DNA from: Leptolyngbya sp. FACHB-321
Lineage (GTDB): Bacteria > Cyanobacteriota > Cyanobacteriia > Leptolyngbyales > Leptolyngbyaceae
Length of the DNA: 64,000 nt
NCBI RefSeq assembly: GCF_014695975.1
Contig: NZ_JACJPI010000029.1
Coordinates: 62,001-126,000, forward strand
Direction of reading: 5' to 3'
Part shown: piece by piece, positions 1 to 8,044 of the stretch
How the letters are laid out: every line of letters starts with the position of its first letter
How positions within the stretch are numbered: position 1 is the stretch's first letter
The notes under the pieces: model-generated
Told to the model about the DNA's origin: nothing
The model's database searches: none
What the model saw: only the letters and a program-made list of their open reading frames with translations
Made by a program: the position numbers and the translations under genes

Positions 1-41
1 GGTTTTGTTTAATCCACGCTCCTTATTAATTGACCAATCGT

Positions 42-776
42 ATGCGTCCTTTGACGGCTCAACAAATTGTTCGAATTTGGGAAATTGGGCAGAGTCAGCA
101 CCCCCTTGATCGAGCCCTGACTCTGCTGGCCTTTGCCTGCCCAGAGCAATCACCAGGAAATCTCGCAACCCTCAGTATTGGTCAGCGGGATGGCTATCTG
201 CTGCATCTGCGGGAACTAACGTTTGGCAATAAACTTAACAGTTTTGCCACCTGCCCTCACTGTGGCGAGAAGTTGGAATCAACCATGCAGGTATCAGATT
301 TTCGCCTGGTAGAGTTGCAACCTCCAACAACTCAGGAATATACGTGCCATATTTCTGGCTATGACCTGCGGTTTCGTCTGCCCAATAGTTGGGATTTAGC
401 CGCAATCGTGGGACAACGGGATGTCTTGCGAGCCAAATCACTGCTAGGACAACGTTGTTTATTACAAGCTAGCTATGACGGACAGGCAGTAAATTACCCT
501 CAACTACCACCGGAAATCATGCAGCAACTATCTAGCCTGATGGCGGAATGTGACCCTCAGGCAGAAATTTTGCTCAGGTTTGATTGTTCTGCCTGTAAGC
601 ATATCTGGAAATTAGTGTTTGACATTGGAACGTTTTTTTGGACAGAATTGACCGCTCAGGCGAAACGACTGTTGCAAGAAGTTCACGTTTTAGCCCGGTT
701 TTATAGCTGGCGCGAGGTTGATATTTTGGCAATGAGTACAACACGACGACAATTGTATTTAAGTTTGGTGAGTTAA
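42..776 (+). CDS. gp26-like baseplate hub/assembly protein with DUF6760-like tail
   Basis: Probably a T4 gp26/gp51-type baseplate assembly protein of a contractile injection system, acting in the cytoplasm while the baseplate is built. The N-terminal half carries a CPHCG pair (about residue 78) and a later CSAC pair (about residue 190), which together look like a four-cysteine zinc site. The last 35 residues (EVHVLARFYSWREVDIL followed by a TTRRQLYLSL motif) resemble the small DUF6760 protein that is often a separate gene in eCIS clusters, so this may be a fusion. I chose the ATG at 42; a TTG at 30 is four codons upstream and also possible. No clear Shine-Dalgarno sequence precedes either. 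The stop overlaps the next start (TAATG). The family assignment is from motif memory and position in the cluster. Confidence 0.72.
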   Translation: MRPLTAQQIVRIWEIGQSQHPLDRALTLLAFACPEQSPGNLATLSIGQRDGYLLHLRELTFGNKLNSFATCPHCGEKLESTMQVSDFRLVELQPPTTQEYTCHISGYDLRFRLPNSWDLAAIVGQRDVLRAKSLLGQRCLLQASYDGQAVNYPQLPPEIMQQLSSLMAECDPQAEILLRFDCSACKHIWKLVFDIGTFFWTELTAQAKRLLQEVHVLARFYSWREVDILAMSTTRRQLYLSLVS

Positions 777-1093
777 TGGCGGACTATTTGCTGGGATTGA
801 CACAACGTACTCTAGGATTGGCAGATACATTACAGCCGCGTATTCCATCAATGTTTGAGGCTGGTTTACCAATGCCTGGTGACCAGGTCTGGGCTTGGCA
901 GACTGAACCACTAGCAACAGAAACGGCTACAAATTCAGCCGCAAGCCCCCCCTCGCTACCATTGACCACACCTCTAACTTACCAATCTAGTTCACCAATT
1001 GCAGGCTCTAGTCTAGCAGCACAGGAAAGCCAGTTCATTCCATCTACTGATGGATCAGCGTTAGCATCTACGCAAAAAAAAAGTCTTTACTAG
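776..1093 (+). CDS. eCIS Ser/Pro-rich accessory protein, N-terminal part (frameshifted)
   Basis: The first residues (MADYLLGLTQRTLGLAD, then QPRIPSMFE) match the conserved N-terminal signature of a long, disordered accessory protein found in eCIS operons just before the DUF4255 gene. After about residue 30 the sequence becomes Ser/Thr/Pro-rich. The frame ends at a TAG at 1091-1093, shortly after a run of nine A residues at 1074-1082. The -1 frame is open from 1051 and continues without interruption to 4533, where the typical C-terminus of the same family appears. So this is very likely the 5' piece of a single gene of about 1,250 codons. It starts by overlapping the previous stop (TAATG). The function of the family is unknown; scaffold or linker around the baseplate is a guess. 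Confidence 0.7.
   Translation: MADYLLGLTQRTLGLADTLQPRIPSMFEAGLPMPGDQVWAWQTEPLATETATNSAASPPSLPLTTPLTYQSSSPIAGSSLAAQESQFIPSTDGSALASTQKKSLY
1074..1082 (+). other. A9 run at the frame change (slippage or mutation site)
   Basis: Nine consecutive A residues sit exactly where the two halves of the Ser/Pro-rich gene are open in different frames. In the upstream frame the codons are CAA AAA AAA AGT. A -1 slip over AAA AAA gives AAG TCT TTA and enters the long downstream frame. One extra A (ten instead of nine) would also restore the frame. It may be a programmed -1 ribosomal frameshift, transcriptional slippage, a real deletion or a homopolymer sequencing error; the sequence alone does not separate these. 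Confidence 0.6.
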
Positions 1094-1143
1094 AACCCAC
1101 TGATAAAAGTTTTTCCCAATCCTCTAAGGCAAATCAGGCTCCT

Positions 1144-4100
1144 TTGGGAAGATTGGCTGGATTGGAATCCTCAACGGAACTTCCCACACTGCCTCAACAG
1201 TTGTGCTCTATTAATAATGCTCAAGCGAAGACTGCGATCGCCCTAAAGAATCTGTCTTATTCTGGTCGATTGATCGTTTCGGCAACAGCAAGAGCAGAGC
1301 TAGTTGCAACAGCAGCTAGTTCATTCTTTTCGCCAATTTCACTATTATCGTTGCCGCCTCTAACGCTAATTCCTGAGCAATCTTTGCCCCCTCATTCAAT
1401 CTCATCGTTGCCAGTTCCAACGACAACTGCTGAGCCATTGGTACCAATGGCTCGATCGCACCTTGCAGCTCCATCAATCCCACCATTCCCAACCCTTCCC
1501 AACCCTACTGCAAGCACAGTAATTCAGCATTCCACAGCTAGCTCCTCTACCAGGGAACATCAGCCTTCTGCATCAAAGCCTTTCAGCCCTCACCATACAT
1601 TCCCCGCCCCCAACCAAGGAAAGGCATTTTCGGCAACCCGACCAAGCTCATTGGCAGAGGAGTTAGCACCGATTGCTAGCCCACTACTAGTAACAGATCT
1701 GCCGTTATCACGTTCGCTTGATCGTTCGCTGCAATCACCTGATCCTGTGGTTCAACGCCTTGTTGCTTCTGAAGCTGTTGCGTCTGAAGACAATTCAATT
1801 TCTAATTCGGTAGTTCAACCAACTCAGCCAGCCGATCGACAGTTTGCAGCCTTTTCTCAATCGAAAGCCATTTCATCGTCAACAGAAATAGTCAGTAATG
1901 CAGCAACCAGCCCATTCTTTTCGCTAATCTCACTATCATTGCTGCCGTCTCTGACGATGATTCCCGATCAATCCTTACCCCCTAATCCAATCTCATCGTC
2001 GCCAGCTCCAACGATAATTTCTGAGCCATTTCTACCACTTACTCCAACCTCATCTCTATCTAACCCGCTAGCAATTACGAACTCTTTACTGCCGCTCATC
2101 CCAACCTCGTCACTGTCTGCTCCAGTGACAATAAGTGATCCGTTTATATCATTACCACCATCACCGACTTCATTGGTGATAGCTGATTTATTAGTCTTGC
2201 CACCTGAGACTCCGTCGCCACCTGTTCCAACGACGATTTCTACTTCATCTTTGCCATTGACTCCAACCTTATCGCTATCCTCTTCACCATCAGCGATTGA
2301 CTTATCTTTATCATTGGAAACGTTGCCAGCGATAACGGCAATGGCTGATCCATTTAGCTTGTCAACTTCATCACCATCTCCTCGATCGAGGATTACAGGT
2401 TCCTCCATCCCACTAACTTTATCCCCATCTCCTCCAAGCATTACAGATCCCTCAATCCCATCATCCCCAACCCCGTCGGAATCCACTTCAAGTACAGTAA
2501 TTCAGCCTCGCACGGCTAGCTCCTTTACGGGGGTCCGTCGCCCTTCTGTATTACAGCCCTTCAGCCCTCACGATAAATTCTCCTCTCCTAGGAAAGAACA
2601 GGCATCTCCGACAACCCAACCAAGCCCAGTAACAGATGAGCTAGCAGGGCTTCCCAGTCCATCACTTGCAACAGAACGTTCGTTACTACGATCGCTCAAT
2701 CAATCGTCGCAAACACCTAGTCTTGTTATTCAACGTTTTGTTGCTTCTGAAGATGTTGCTTCTGAAGGCCATTCAATTCGTGGGATGGATAAAGCGAGAA
2801 CAACAAAAAGCATTGCTGAATTCAGTTCTGAAGTCTTACCAACCCTCAGTTCACCATTAAATCTGGCTAGCAGTGCATTGCAGAAATCCGCCTACTATGG
2901 TGATGCAGCGGCCAGAAATCAGTTTTCAGCAGCGCCCAATCGGAGGATTGCTGAGCCTATCTTGACGTCAACTGGTTGGCTGAATATACCACCTGATGAT
3001 TATCTTGTGAATTTTGCGGCTGAATCCACCAGTCAATCATCCATTTCTAATCCAGCAGTTCAACCAACTCAGCCAGTTGATCGACAGTTTGCAGCCTTAT
3101 CTCGATTTGGAGCAATTTCATCGTCAACAGGAATAGTCAATAATTATGCTTTTAATCAATCTGGCGATTGGCAGTTTAACCGCTCATTCCAGATATTAAA
3201 CAATGCCTCTACTCGCTCATCCTCAGTTGAACGATTCGATACTGATGCTCAAACTCAAGGGAGCGATCGTCCCATTCAGAGATTGATTCAACCAGATACT
3301 AAAACATCAGCAGCAGAATTGTTGAATGTAGATGTTTCTAATCAACCAGTCGATCACCATACCCAAAAACTCAGAAAGTTTCAGGAAGATAATTACTCTA
3401 TAGGGACGGGTTTTACTGATCAAGCCCTGGGTTCTAAGGATATTCCAACCAAACCTACGCTTGCAAAAGAAAGGCTGATTACCTGGAAGCCGCTTATTCC
3501 ACTAGATGCTATATCACCAATAGAATTATCAAATGGTGCTGTGCCTCTGGCAGACGGTCGTCAATTTCAACCATCGGATCAAGGCTTAAACAATTTTCCT
3601 GCCATTTCATTAGAAGCATTATCCACAGCGGATGCTCAATCTGAATTCAGAGTTCGCCGCGCTCAACCACTACTCCAGAGAACATCCCAAGCTCAGAGTA
3701 ATCTATCGATAGCGTTATCAAATTCTGTTCCCCGCGATTATCCTGATCGTTCATCTCAGGTATTACCGACTGATCATATTAACTCTGCTCACAGTGATAG
3801 TGCGGTGGTGCTGAATCCAAGCATGATTCGCCCCCTTAGCCCCGCAACTAGGGAAGAAACAAGCACTCAAAGCCCCCCTGGATTGCGAGACCTAAAGCCC
3901 TTAAGTCATACAAGAAAAGGGGATAATGCAGAAGCTAGATTAGCAGCATCTATACCGCAATCCAGCAATGTCACGATTGCAGCAAGCCGATCATTTGTGA
4001 CTTCAGCCCCAACAATCTCCCTGGCTGTCGCTGAATTACAAGTGCTCAATACGACTGAAACAGATTTTGACAGTTCTCTGCCTGAGCAAACAGCGATTCG

Positions 4101-4533
4101 TCCCTACCAGCGGATAAACCCTCGATCGCTTTCAATCCCTATTTCTGATCCAACAATTTCTGCTCTAGCGACTGAACAAGCCTCATTTGCTCACCCTGTT
4201 AACACTAAATTAAAGCCACTTGATGTAGCAAAACTGACCACCCCGCAAAGTCTTCTAGAACTTGAAGAGGTTTCTGCCGCTTCTGCAACTCTTTCCACCC
4301 TGCAATCGGGCAATAGTGTTCTGGGTTTACCCCCTTCTCCTCTGCTGCCGTTGCCTGCTCCTGAGTCCTCCAATTCGGCGCCGCCGCTCCCACTTCCACC
4401 TCAACTCGATCGCTCTCCGATAGAAGGCAGACAGCCTCCCAACTTCCCCGAACCGATGCCTGTGATTGCACCTCCCCGTCCTGCTCTATCCCTAAACAAT
4501 TACCTGAATCGCCGCAGGAGAGGTCAGCGATGA
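1144..4533 (+). CDS. eCIS Ser/Pro-rich accessory protein, C-terminal part
   Basis: A very long low-complexity reading frame rich in Ser, Pro, Thr and Leu, with no globular domain that I recognise for most of its length. It is open upstream to 1051, and the nominal TTG start at 1144 has no ribosome-binding site, so I read it as the continuation of the gene starting at 776. The C-terminus (PRPALSLNNYLNRRRRGQR) matches the conserved basic end of the eCIS accessory family whose N-terminus is at 776. Internal repeats are visible: the stretch around the first TVIQ...SFSPH...VQRLVASE block (about nt 1500-1800) recurs at about nt 2490-2780, and a VVQPTQP.DRQFAA block at about 1810 recurs at about 3055. 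The end overlaps the DUF4255 start (ATGA). Role unknown; its length may be variable between strains. Confidence 0.65.
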   Translation: MGRLAGLESSTELPTLPQQLCSINNAQAKTAIALKNLSYSGRLIVSATARAELVATAASSFFSPISLLSLPPLTLIPEQSLPPHSISSLPVPTTTAEPLVPMARSHLAAPSIPPFPTLPNPTASTVIQHSTASSSTREHQPSASKPFSPHHTFPAPNQGKAFSATRPSSLAEELAPIASPLLVTDLPLSRSLDRSLQSPDPVVQRLVASEAVASEDNSISNSVVQPTQPADRQFAAFSQSKAISSSTEIVSNAATSPFFSLISLSLLPSLTMIPDQSLPPNPISSSPAPTIISEPFLPLTPTSSLSNPLAITNSLLPLIPTSSLSAPVTISDPFISLPPSPTSLVIADLLVLPPETPSPPVPTTISTSSLPLTPTLSLSSSPSAIDLSLSLETLPAITAMADPFSLSTSSPSPRSRITGSSIPLTLSPSPPSITDPSIPSSPTPSESTSSTVIQPRTASSFTGVRRPSVLQPFSPHDKFSSPRKEQASPTTQPSPVTDELAGLPSPSLATERSLLRSLNQSSQTPSLVIQRFVASEDVASEGHSIRGMDKARTTKSIAEFSSEVLPTLSSPLNLASSALQKSAYYGDAAARNQFSAAPNRRIAEPILTSTGWLNIPPDDYLVNFAAESTSQSSISNPAVQPTQPVDRQFAALSRFGAISSSTGIVNNYAFNQSGDWQFNRSFQILNNASTRSSSVERFDTDAQTQGSDRPIQRLIQPDTKTSAAELLNVDVSNQPVDHHTQKLRKFQEDNYSIGTGFTDQALGSKDIPTKPTLAKERLITWKPLIPLDAISPIELSNGAVPLADGRQFQPSDQGLNNFPAISLEALSTADAQSEFRVRRAQPLLQRTSQAQSNLSIALSNSVPRDYPDRSSQVLPTDHINSAHSDSAVVLNPSMIRPLSPATREETSTQSPPGLRDLKPLSHTRKGDNAEARLAASIPQSSNVTIAASRSFVTSAPTISLAVAELQVLNTTETDFDSSLPEQTAIRPYQRINPRSLSIPISDPTISALATEQASFAHPVNTKLKPLDVAKLTTPQSLLELEEVSAASATLSTLQSGNSVLGLPPSPLLPLPAPESSNSAPPLPLPPQLDRSPIEGRQPPNFPEPMPVIAPPRPALSLNNYLNRRRRGQR

Positions 4534-5819
4534 GTAATTCCCTAGCGATCGCCGCTGTCACCACTATGCTGGATTACCTGATTACCCAGACTCTGGCTCG
4601 TAGTGGAGCGGTGAGTCTGGAGAGTGTTACTGCTAAACCTCTTGACAAGGCCCGAGACAGCGGCGAGAGCACCAATCAGATCAACATCTTTCTCTACCAA
4701 ACCCTACCCAGTGCCGCTTGGCGTAATCAGGACATTCCCAGCCGGGTAAAACCGGGTGAAACCGGACGATCCCCCCTAGCCCTGAACCTGTCTTATTTGA
4801 TTACGGTCTATGGCAAAAATAACGATGACATTGAGGGGCAACGGCTGTTGGGCATGGCCATGCAAAGCTTCCATGACCATCCCGAAATTCATCCTCGGGA
4901 TATTGAGCAAGCCCAGAGCAGCACCAACCTTTCCCCCGATAAGCGAGAACTCCTAGCCAGCAGTGGACTGAAGAACCAGGTTGATCGGGTACGAATTACA
5001 CCCCAGGTTCTCTCGATGGAAGACATTTCAAAAATGTGGTCAACGTTTCAATCGCCCTATCGTATTTCTGCGGCCTATGAAGTGTCTGTGGTACTAATCG
5101 AAAGCGGAGTCCCTGTAAAAGCAGCCCTGCCCGTCTTGGCTGTGGGCGATAAGGATCGGGGCAGCATTATTCAAACGGATCTCATCCCGCCTATCTCCAC
5201 CATAGAGCGCTTAACCTGGCCTAGCCAGCGGCAGAGTCAGCAGCAAAGCATCACTCCAGGGGAAACGCTCACCCTTCAGGGGCACCATTTAGACAAGCCA
5301 GACACCGCTGCTTTTGTCCGGTTTAGCAATGCTCACCTGAGCACCCCCATCGAGATTGCGCTTCCATCCCCCGTTTCTGCCAATGAGATCACCGTTAACC
5401 TCCCTCAGGACATTGATTCTACCTGGGTGTCCGGCTTTTATACCGTAGCACTGCGCTATGAGGGGGAAGGACCAAATCAGTTTTCTAATGCTCAACCCCT
5501 GGCGATCGCTCCTACTATTGACCCTTCATCCCTGAGGGTTGGCAACAATGGCTTAGCTTTGCATTGTTCACCCCCGGTTCGGTCTGGGCAATCGGTGGCG
5601 TTGCTCATTGGCAGCCAGGAGATCGCCCTGTCAAGAGATCCCGATGACACCGAAGCACTGACGCGTCTCAACTTTTCCCTCACAACTGTCCAACCTGGAG
5701 AATACTGGGCGCGCCTGCGAGTAGATGGAGTGGATAGCCATCTTGTGATGCATACCCCTGACGGAAAGCTACAGTTTAATCCCGCCTATCAGGTGACGGT
5801 GCCAGGGGGAAGAACCTAA
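4530..5819 (+). CDS. DUF4255 tail-terminator/cap protein with IPT-like C-terminus
   Basis: The N-terminal 190 residues (LDYLITQTLAR, INIFLYQTLP.AAWRNQDIP, LNLSYLITVYG, RLLGMAMQSFHDHPEI) are the DUF4255 domain. In eCIS particles (Pvc16/Afp16 type) this protein caps the distal end of the tube and sheath and sets termination. It is longer than the basic family: from about residue 215 a beta-rich region with ITPGETLTLQGHHL and a second unit near residue 330 looks like IPT/TIG-type immunoglobulin folds, a common extension in cyanobacterial and actinobacterial homologues. The start overlaps the preceding gene by 4 nt (ATGA) and the stop overlaps the ATPase start (TAATG), indicating translational coupling within one operon. 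Confidence 0.9.
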   Translation: MSNSLAIAAVTTMLDYLITQTLARSGAVSLESVTAKPLDKARDSGESTNQINIFLYQTLPSAAWRNQDIPSRVKPGETGRSPLALNLSYLITVYGKNNDDIEGQRLLGMAMQSFHDHPEIHPRDIEQAQSSTNLSPDKRELLASSGLKNQVDRVRITPQVLSMEDISKMWSTFQSPYRISAAYEVSVVLIESGVPVKAALPVLAVGDKDRGSIIQTDLIPPISTIERLTWPSQRQSQQQSITPGETLTLQGHHLDKPDTAAFVRFSNAHLSTPIEIALPSPVSANEITVNLPQDIDSTWVSGFYTVALRYEGEGPNQFSNAQPLAIAPTIDPSSLRVGNNGLALHCSPPVRSGQSVALLIGSQEIALSRDPDDTEALTRLNFSLTTVQPGEYWARLRVDGVDSHLVMHTPDGKLQFNPAYQVTVPGGRT

Positions 5820-7816
5820 TGACGGAGCAATGGCAGCGCCAGAATGAACAGTATCTCGCTAGTGCGATCGCCTGGGTGCGGCAGGTGCTGGAACGACAGG
5901 CGGGAATTGTTTCAGAGGAGGATGTCCCAACTCTGACCGCTGAGAGCTTGGAGGTGGCGGCAGACGGCGAGTTTGTTCCGGCTCTGGTGCTGCTCAGTCA
6001 GCGGTTTGACCTGTCGCCCTTTGAGCAATCCCTCCTCTTGCTTTGCGTCGCGCTGGAACTAGATACCCAGATTGCCTCACTCTGCGCCAAAGCCCAGGAC
6101 AATCTCCAGCGACCCTACCCCACCTTTGCCCTGGCTCTGACGCTGTTTGACGAACCGGATTGGTCGGTGGTGATGGCGGAAGGTACTCTACGCCACTGGC
6201 AACTGATTGAGGTGACCCAAAACGCTACCACACCCCTGACGGTGAGCCCTCTGCGGGCGGATATGCGGGTGGTGCATTATCTCAAGGGGACAAATAGTCT
6301 GGATGACCGACTGGTGGCACTGGTGAACCCCCTGCCCGATCATCCTCTGGCAGAACTGCCGCCCTCTCAGCAGGCGACAGTAGACGAAATCATTAGAGTG
6401 CTAAAACAATCTCAACAGCGCCCCGGTCCTTTCCCCATCATCCAACTTTTAGGAACGGACACCGCCACCTCCCAGCTGATCGCCCAGTCCACGGCTGACC
6501 AACTGGGGCTACAGCTCTATCGATTGCCCCTGGAGCCGTTACCGACCCAAATGAATGAGCTAACCACTCTAGCTCGCCTATGGCATCGGGAGACACTGCT
6601 GCTGCCAGTAGCCCTGTATCTGGACGGCACAGATATCGAACCCAAAAGCACCCAGGCGAACGCCCTAAAATACCTGATTTCTCACTGTAATGGCATTTGC
6701 TTCTTGAACAGCCCCGACAAAGGCATAACCTTCGATCGCCCCACCCGCACCTTTGAAGTCGCCAAACCCACCCCTCCAGAACAACGCCACACCTGGCAAA
6801 CCCTCCTCGGTCCGGATTCTGAAGCGATCGCCACCCAACTCGCCAGCCAGTTCCGCCTCAACACCGCTGACATCCTTGACATTGCTATGGGGCAGAGGGC
6901 AAAAGGCAGAGGGCAGAGGGCAGAAGAAACCTCCCCCACTCCCCCTGCTCCCTTACTCCCCCACTCCCCCACTCCCCTCTGGACCACCTGCCTTGCCAAG
7001 ACTCGCCCGCACCTCGACAACTTGGCCCAGCGCATTGATGCCAAAGCTACCTGGGACGACATTGTGCTGCCGGAGGAGGAAATGGCCCTGCTGCACCAGA
7101 TTGGTGACCAGGTACGCCAGCGCAATCGGGTCTATGACGATTGGGGTTTTCGCGACAAAATGAATCGGGGACTGGGGGTGAACGCTATGTTCGCTGGGGA
7201 AAGCGGCACGGGGAAGACGATGGCGGCGGAGGTGATTGCTAATGACTTACACCTCCACCTGTACCGCATTGACCTCTCGGCAGTGGTAAGTAAGTACATT
7301 GGCGAGACGGAGAAGAACCTGCGGAAGCTGTTTGATGCGGCGGAAGATGGCGGAGCAATTTTGTTTTTTGATGAGGCGGATGCCCTATTTGGCAAGCGCA
7401 GCGAGGTGAAGGATTCGCACGATCGCTACGCCAATATTGAAATTAATTATCTGTTGCAACGCATCGAAGCCTACCGGGGGTTGGCGATTTTGGCGACAAA
7501 TTTGCGTAGTTCGCTAGATACAGCATTCTTGCGGCGACTGCGGTTTATTGTGACGTTTCCATTGCCGGGTAAGGCAGAACGACATAAACTTTGGGAAAAG
7601 GTATTTCCAGCACAGACCCCTGTGGCGGAGCTGGATTATCGTCGGTTGGCGCGGCTGAATGTGACGGGGGGCAATATTCATACTATTGCCATTAATGCAG
7701 CGTTTTTGGCGGCACGGGAGCAGGCAGCCGTGGGTATGGAGCATGTGTTGACGGCAGCGCGAGGGGAGTATCGTAAGTTAGAACGTCCCATTAATGAGGA
7801 GGACTTTCGGCTATGA
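5819..7816 (+). CDS. AAA+ ATPase of the contractile injection system (Pvc15-like)
   Basis: Carries a Walker A GESGTGKT at about residues 460-467, a Walker B AILFFDEADALFGKR at about 513-527 and a sensor/arginine region with LATNLRSSLDTAFLRRLRF, so it is an intact AAA+ ATPase. In eCIS clusters this ATPase follows the DUF4255 gene and is thought to help assembly or effector loading. The first 350 residues form an alpha-helical N-terminal domain beginning with WVRQVLERQAGIV. Between it and the ATPase core lies a low-complexity linker (GQRAKGRGQRAEE then Pro/Ser/Thr-rich) encoded by a simple repeat of the kind usually found between cyanobacterial genes. The start overlaps the previous stop. Confidence 0.9.
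   Translation: MTEQWQRQNEQYLASAIAWVRQVLERQAGIVSEEDVPTLTAESLEVAADGEFVPALVLLSQRFDLSPFEQSLLLLCVALELDTQIASLCAKAQDNLQRPYPTFALALTLFDEPDWSVVMAEGTLRHWQLIEVTQNATTPLTVSPLRADMRVVHYLKGTNSLDDRLVALVNPLPDHPLAELPPSQQATVDEIIRVLKQSQQRPGPFPIIQLLGTDTATSQLIAQSTADQLGLQLYRLPLEPLPTQMNELTTLARLWHRETLLLPVALYLDGTDIEPKSTQANALKYLISHCNGICFLNSPDKGITFDRPTRTFEVAKPTPPEQRHTWQTLLGPDSEAIATQLASQFRLNTADILDIAMGQRAKGRGQRAEETSPTPPAPLLPHSPTPLWTTCLAKTRPHLDNLAQRIDAKATWDDIVLPEEEMALLHQIGDQVRQRNRVYDDWGFRDKMNRGLGVNAMFAGESGTGKTMAAEVIANDLHLHLYRIDLSAVVSKYIGETEKNLRKLFDAAEDGGAILFFDEADALFGKRSEVKDSHDRYANIEINYLLQRIEAYRGLAILATNLRSSLDTAFLRRLRFIVTFPLPGKAERHKLWEKVFPAQTPVAELDYRRLARLNVTGGNIHTIAINAAFLAAREQAAVGMEHVLTAARGEYRKLERPINEEDFRL
6890..6980 (+). repeat. 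GGCAGAG / CCCCACTCC simple repeat inside the ATPase gene
   Basis: About 90 bp of purine-rich units (GGCAGAGGGC, AAAGGCAGA) followed by pyrimidine-rich units (CTCCCCCACTCC) sit in frame between the N-terminal domain and the AAA+ core. It has the form of an intergenic cyanobacterial repeat that has become coding and now gives a disordered linker. Confidence 0.7.
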
Positions 7817-8044
7817 GCCTGAGATCGCACATAGAGAGCCTACTATGCCCTGCAGCCAGCGATCGCAGCGATAGGCAGCACTGGAGCGGTTGTTTCTGTC
7901 ACAGGGGGAACGATCGCATTTTGACAAGGGAGCACATGCCAATGCGACCAGCAAACTTCATGTTAGAGGGGAAGCCTAACCCGACTGAGTAGAGGCAGGC
8001 AATTGCACGATCGATTGATACAGACCTAATCTGGAGGATGACCG

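Noticed and set aside
1968-2486. A 172-codon minus-strand frame opposite the Ser/Pro-rich gene
   Set aside because: Its Gly/Asp/Val-rich composition is the mirror of the low-complexity plus-strand gene; no start signal or domain.
6682-7163. Long frames in other phases across the ATPase linker
   Set aside because: They arise from the simple repeat and overlap a strongly conserved AAA+ domain.
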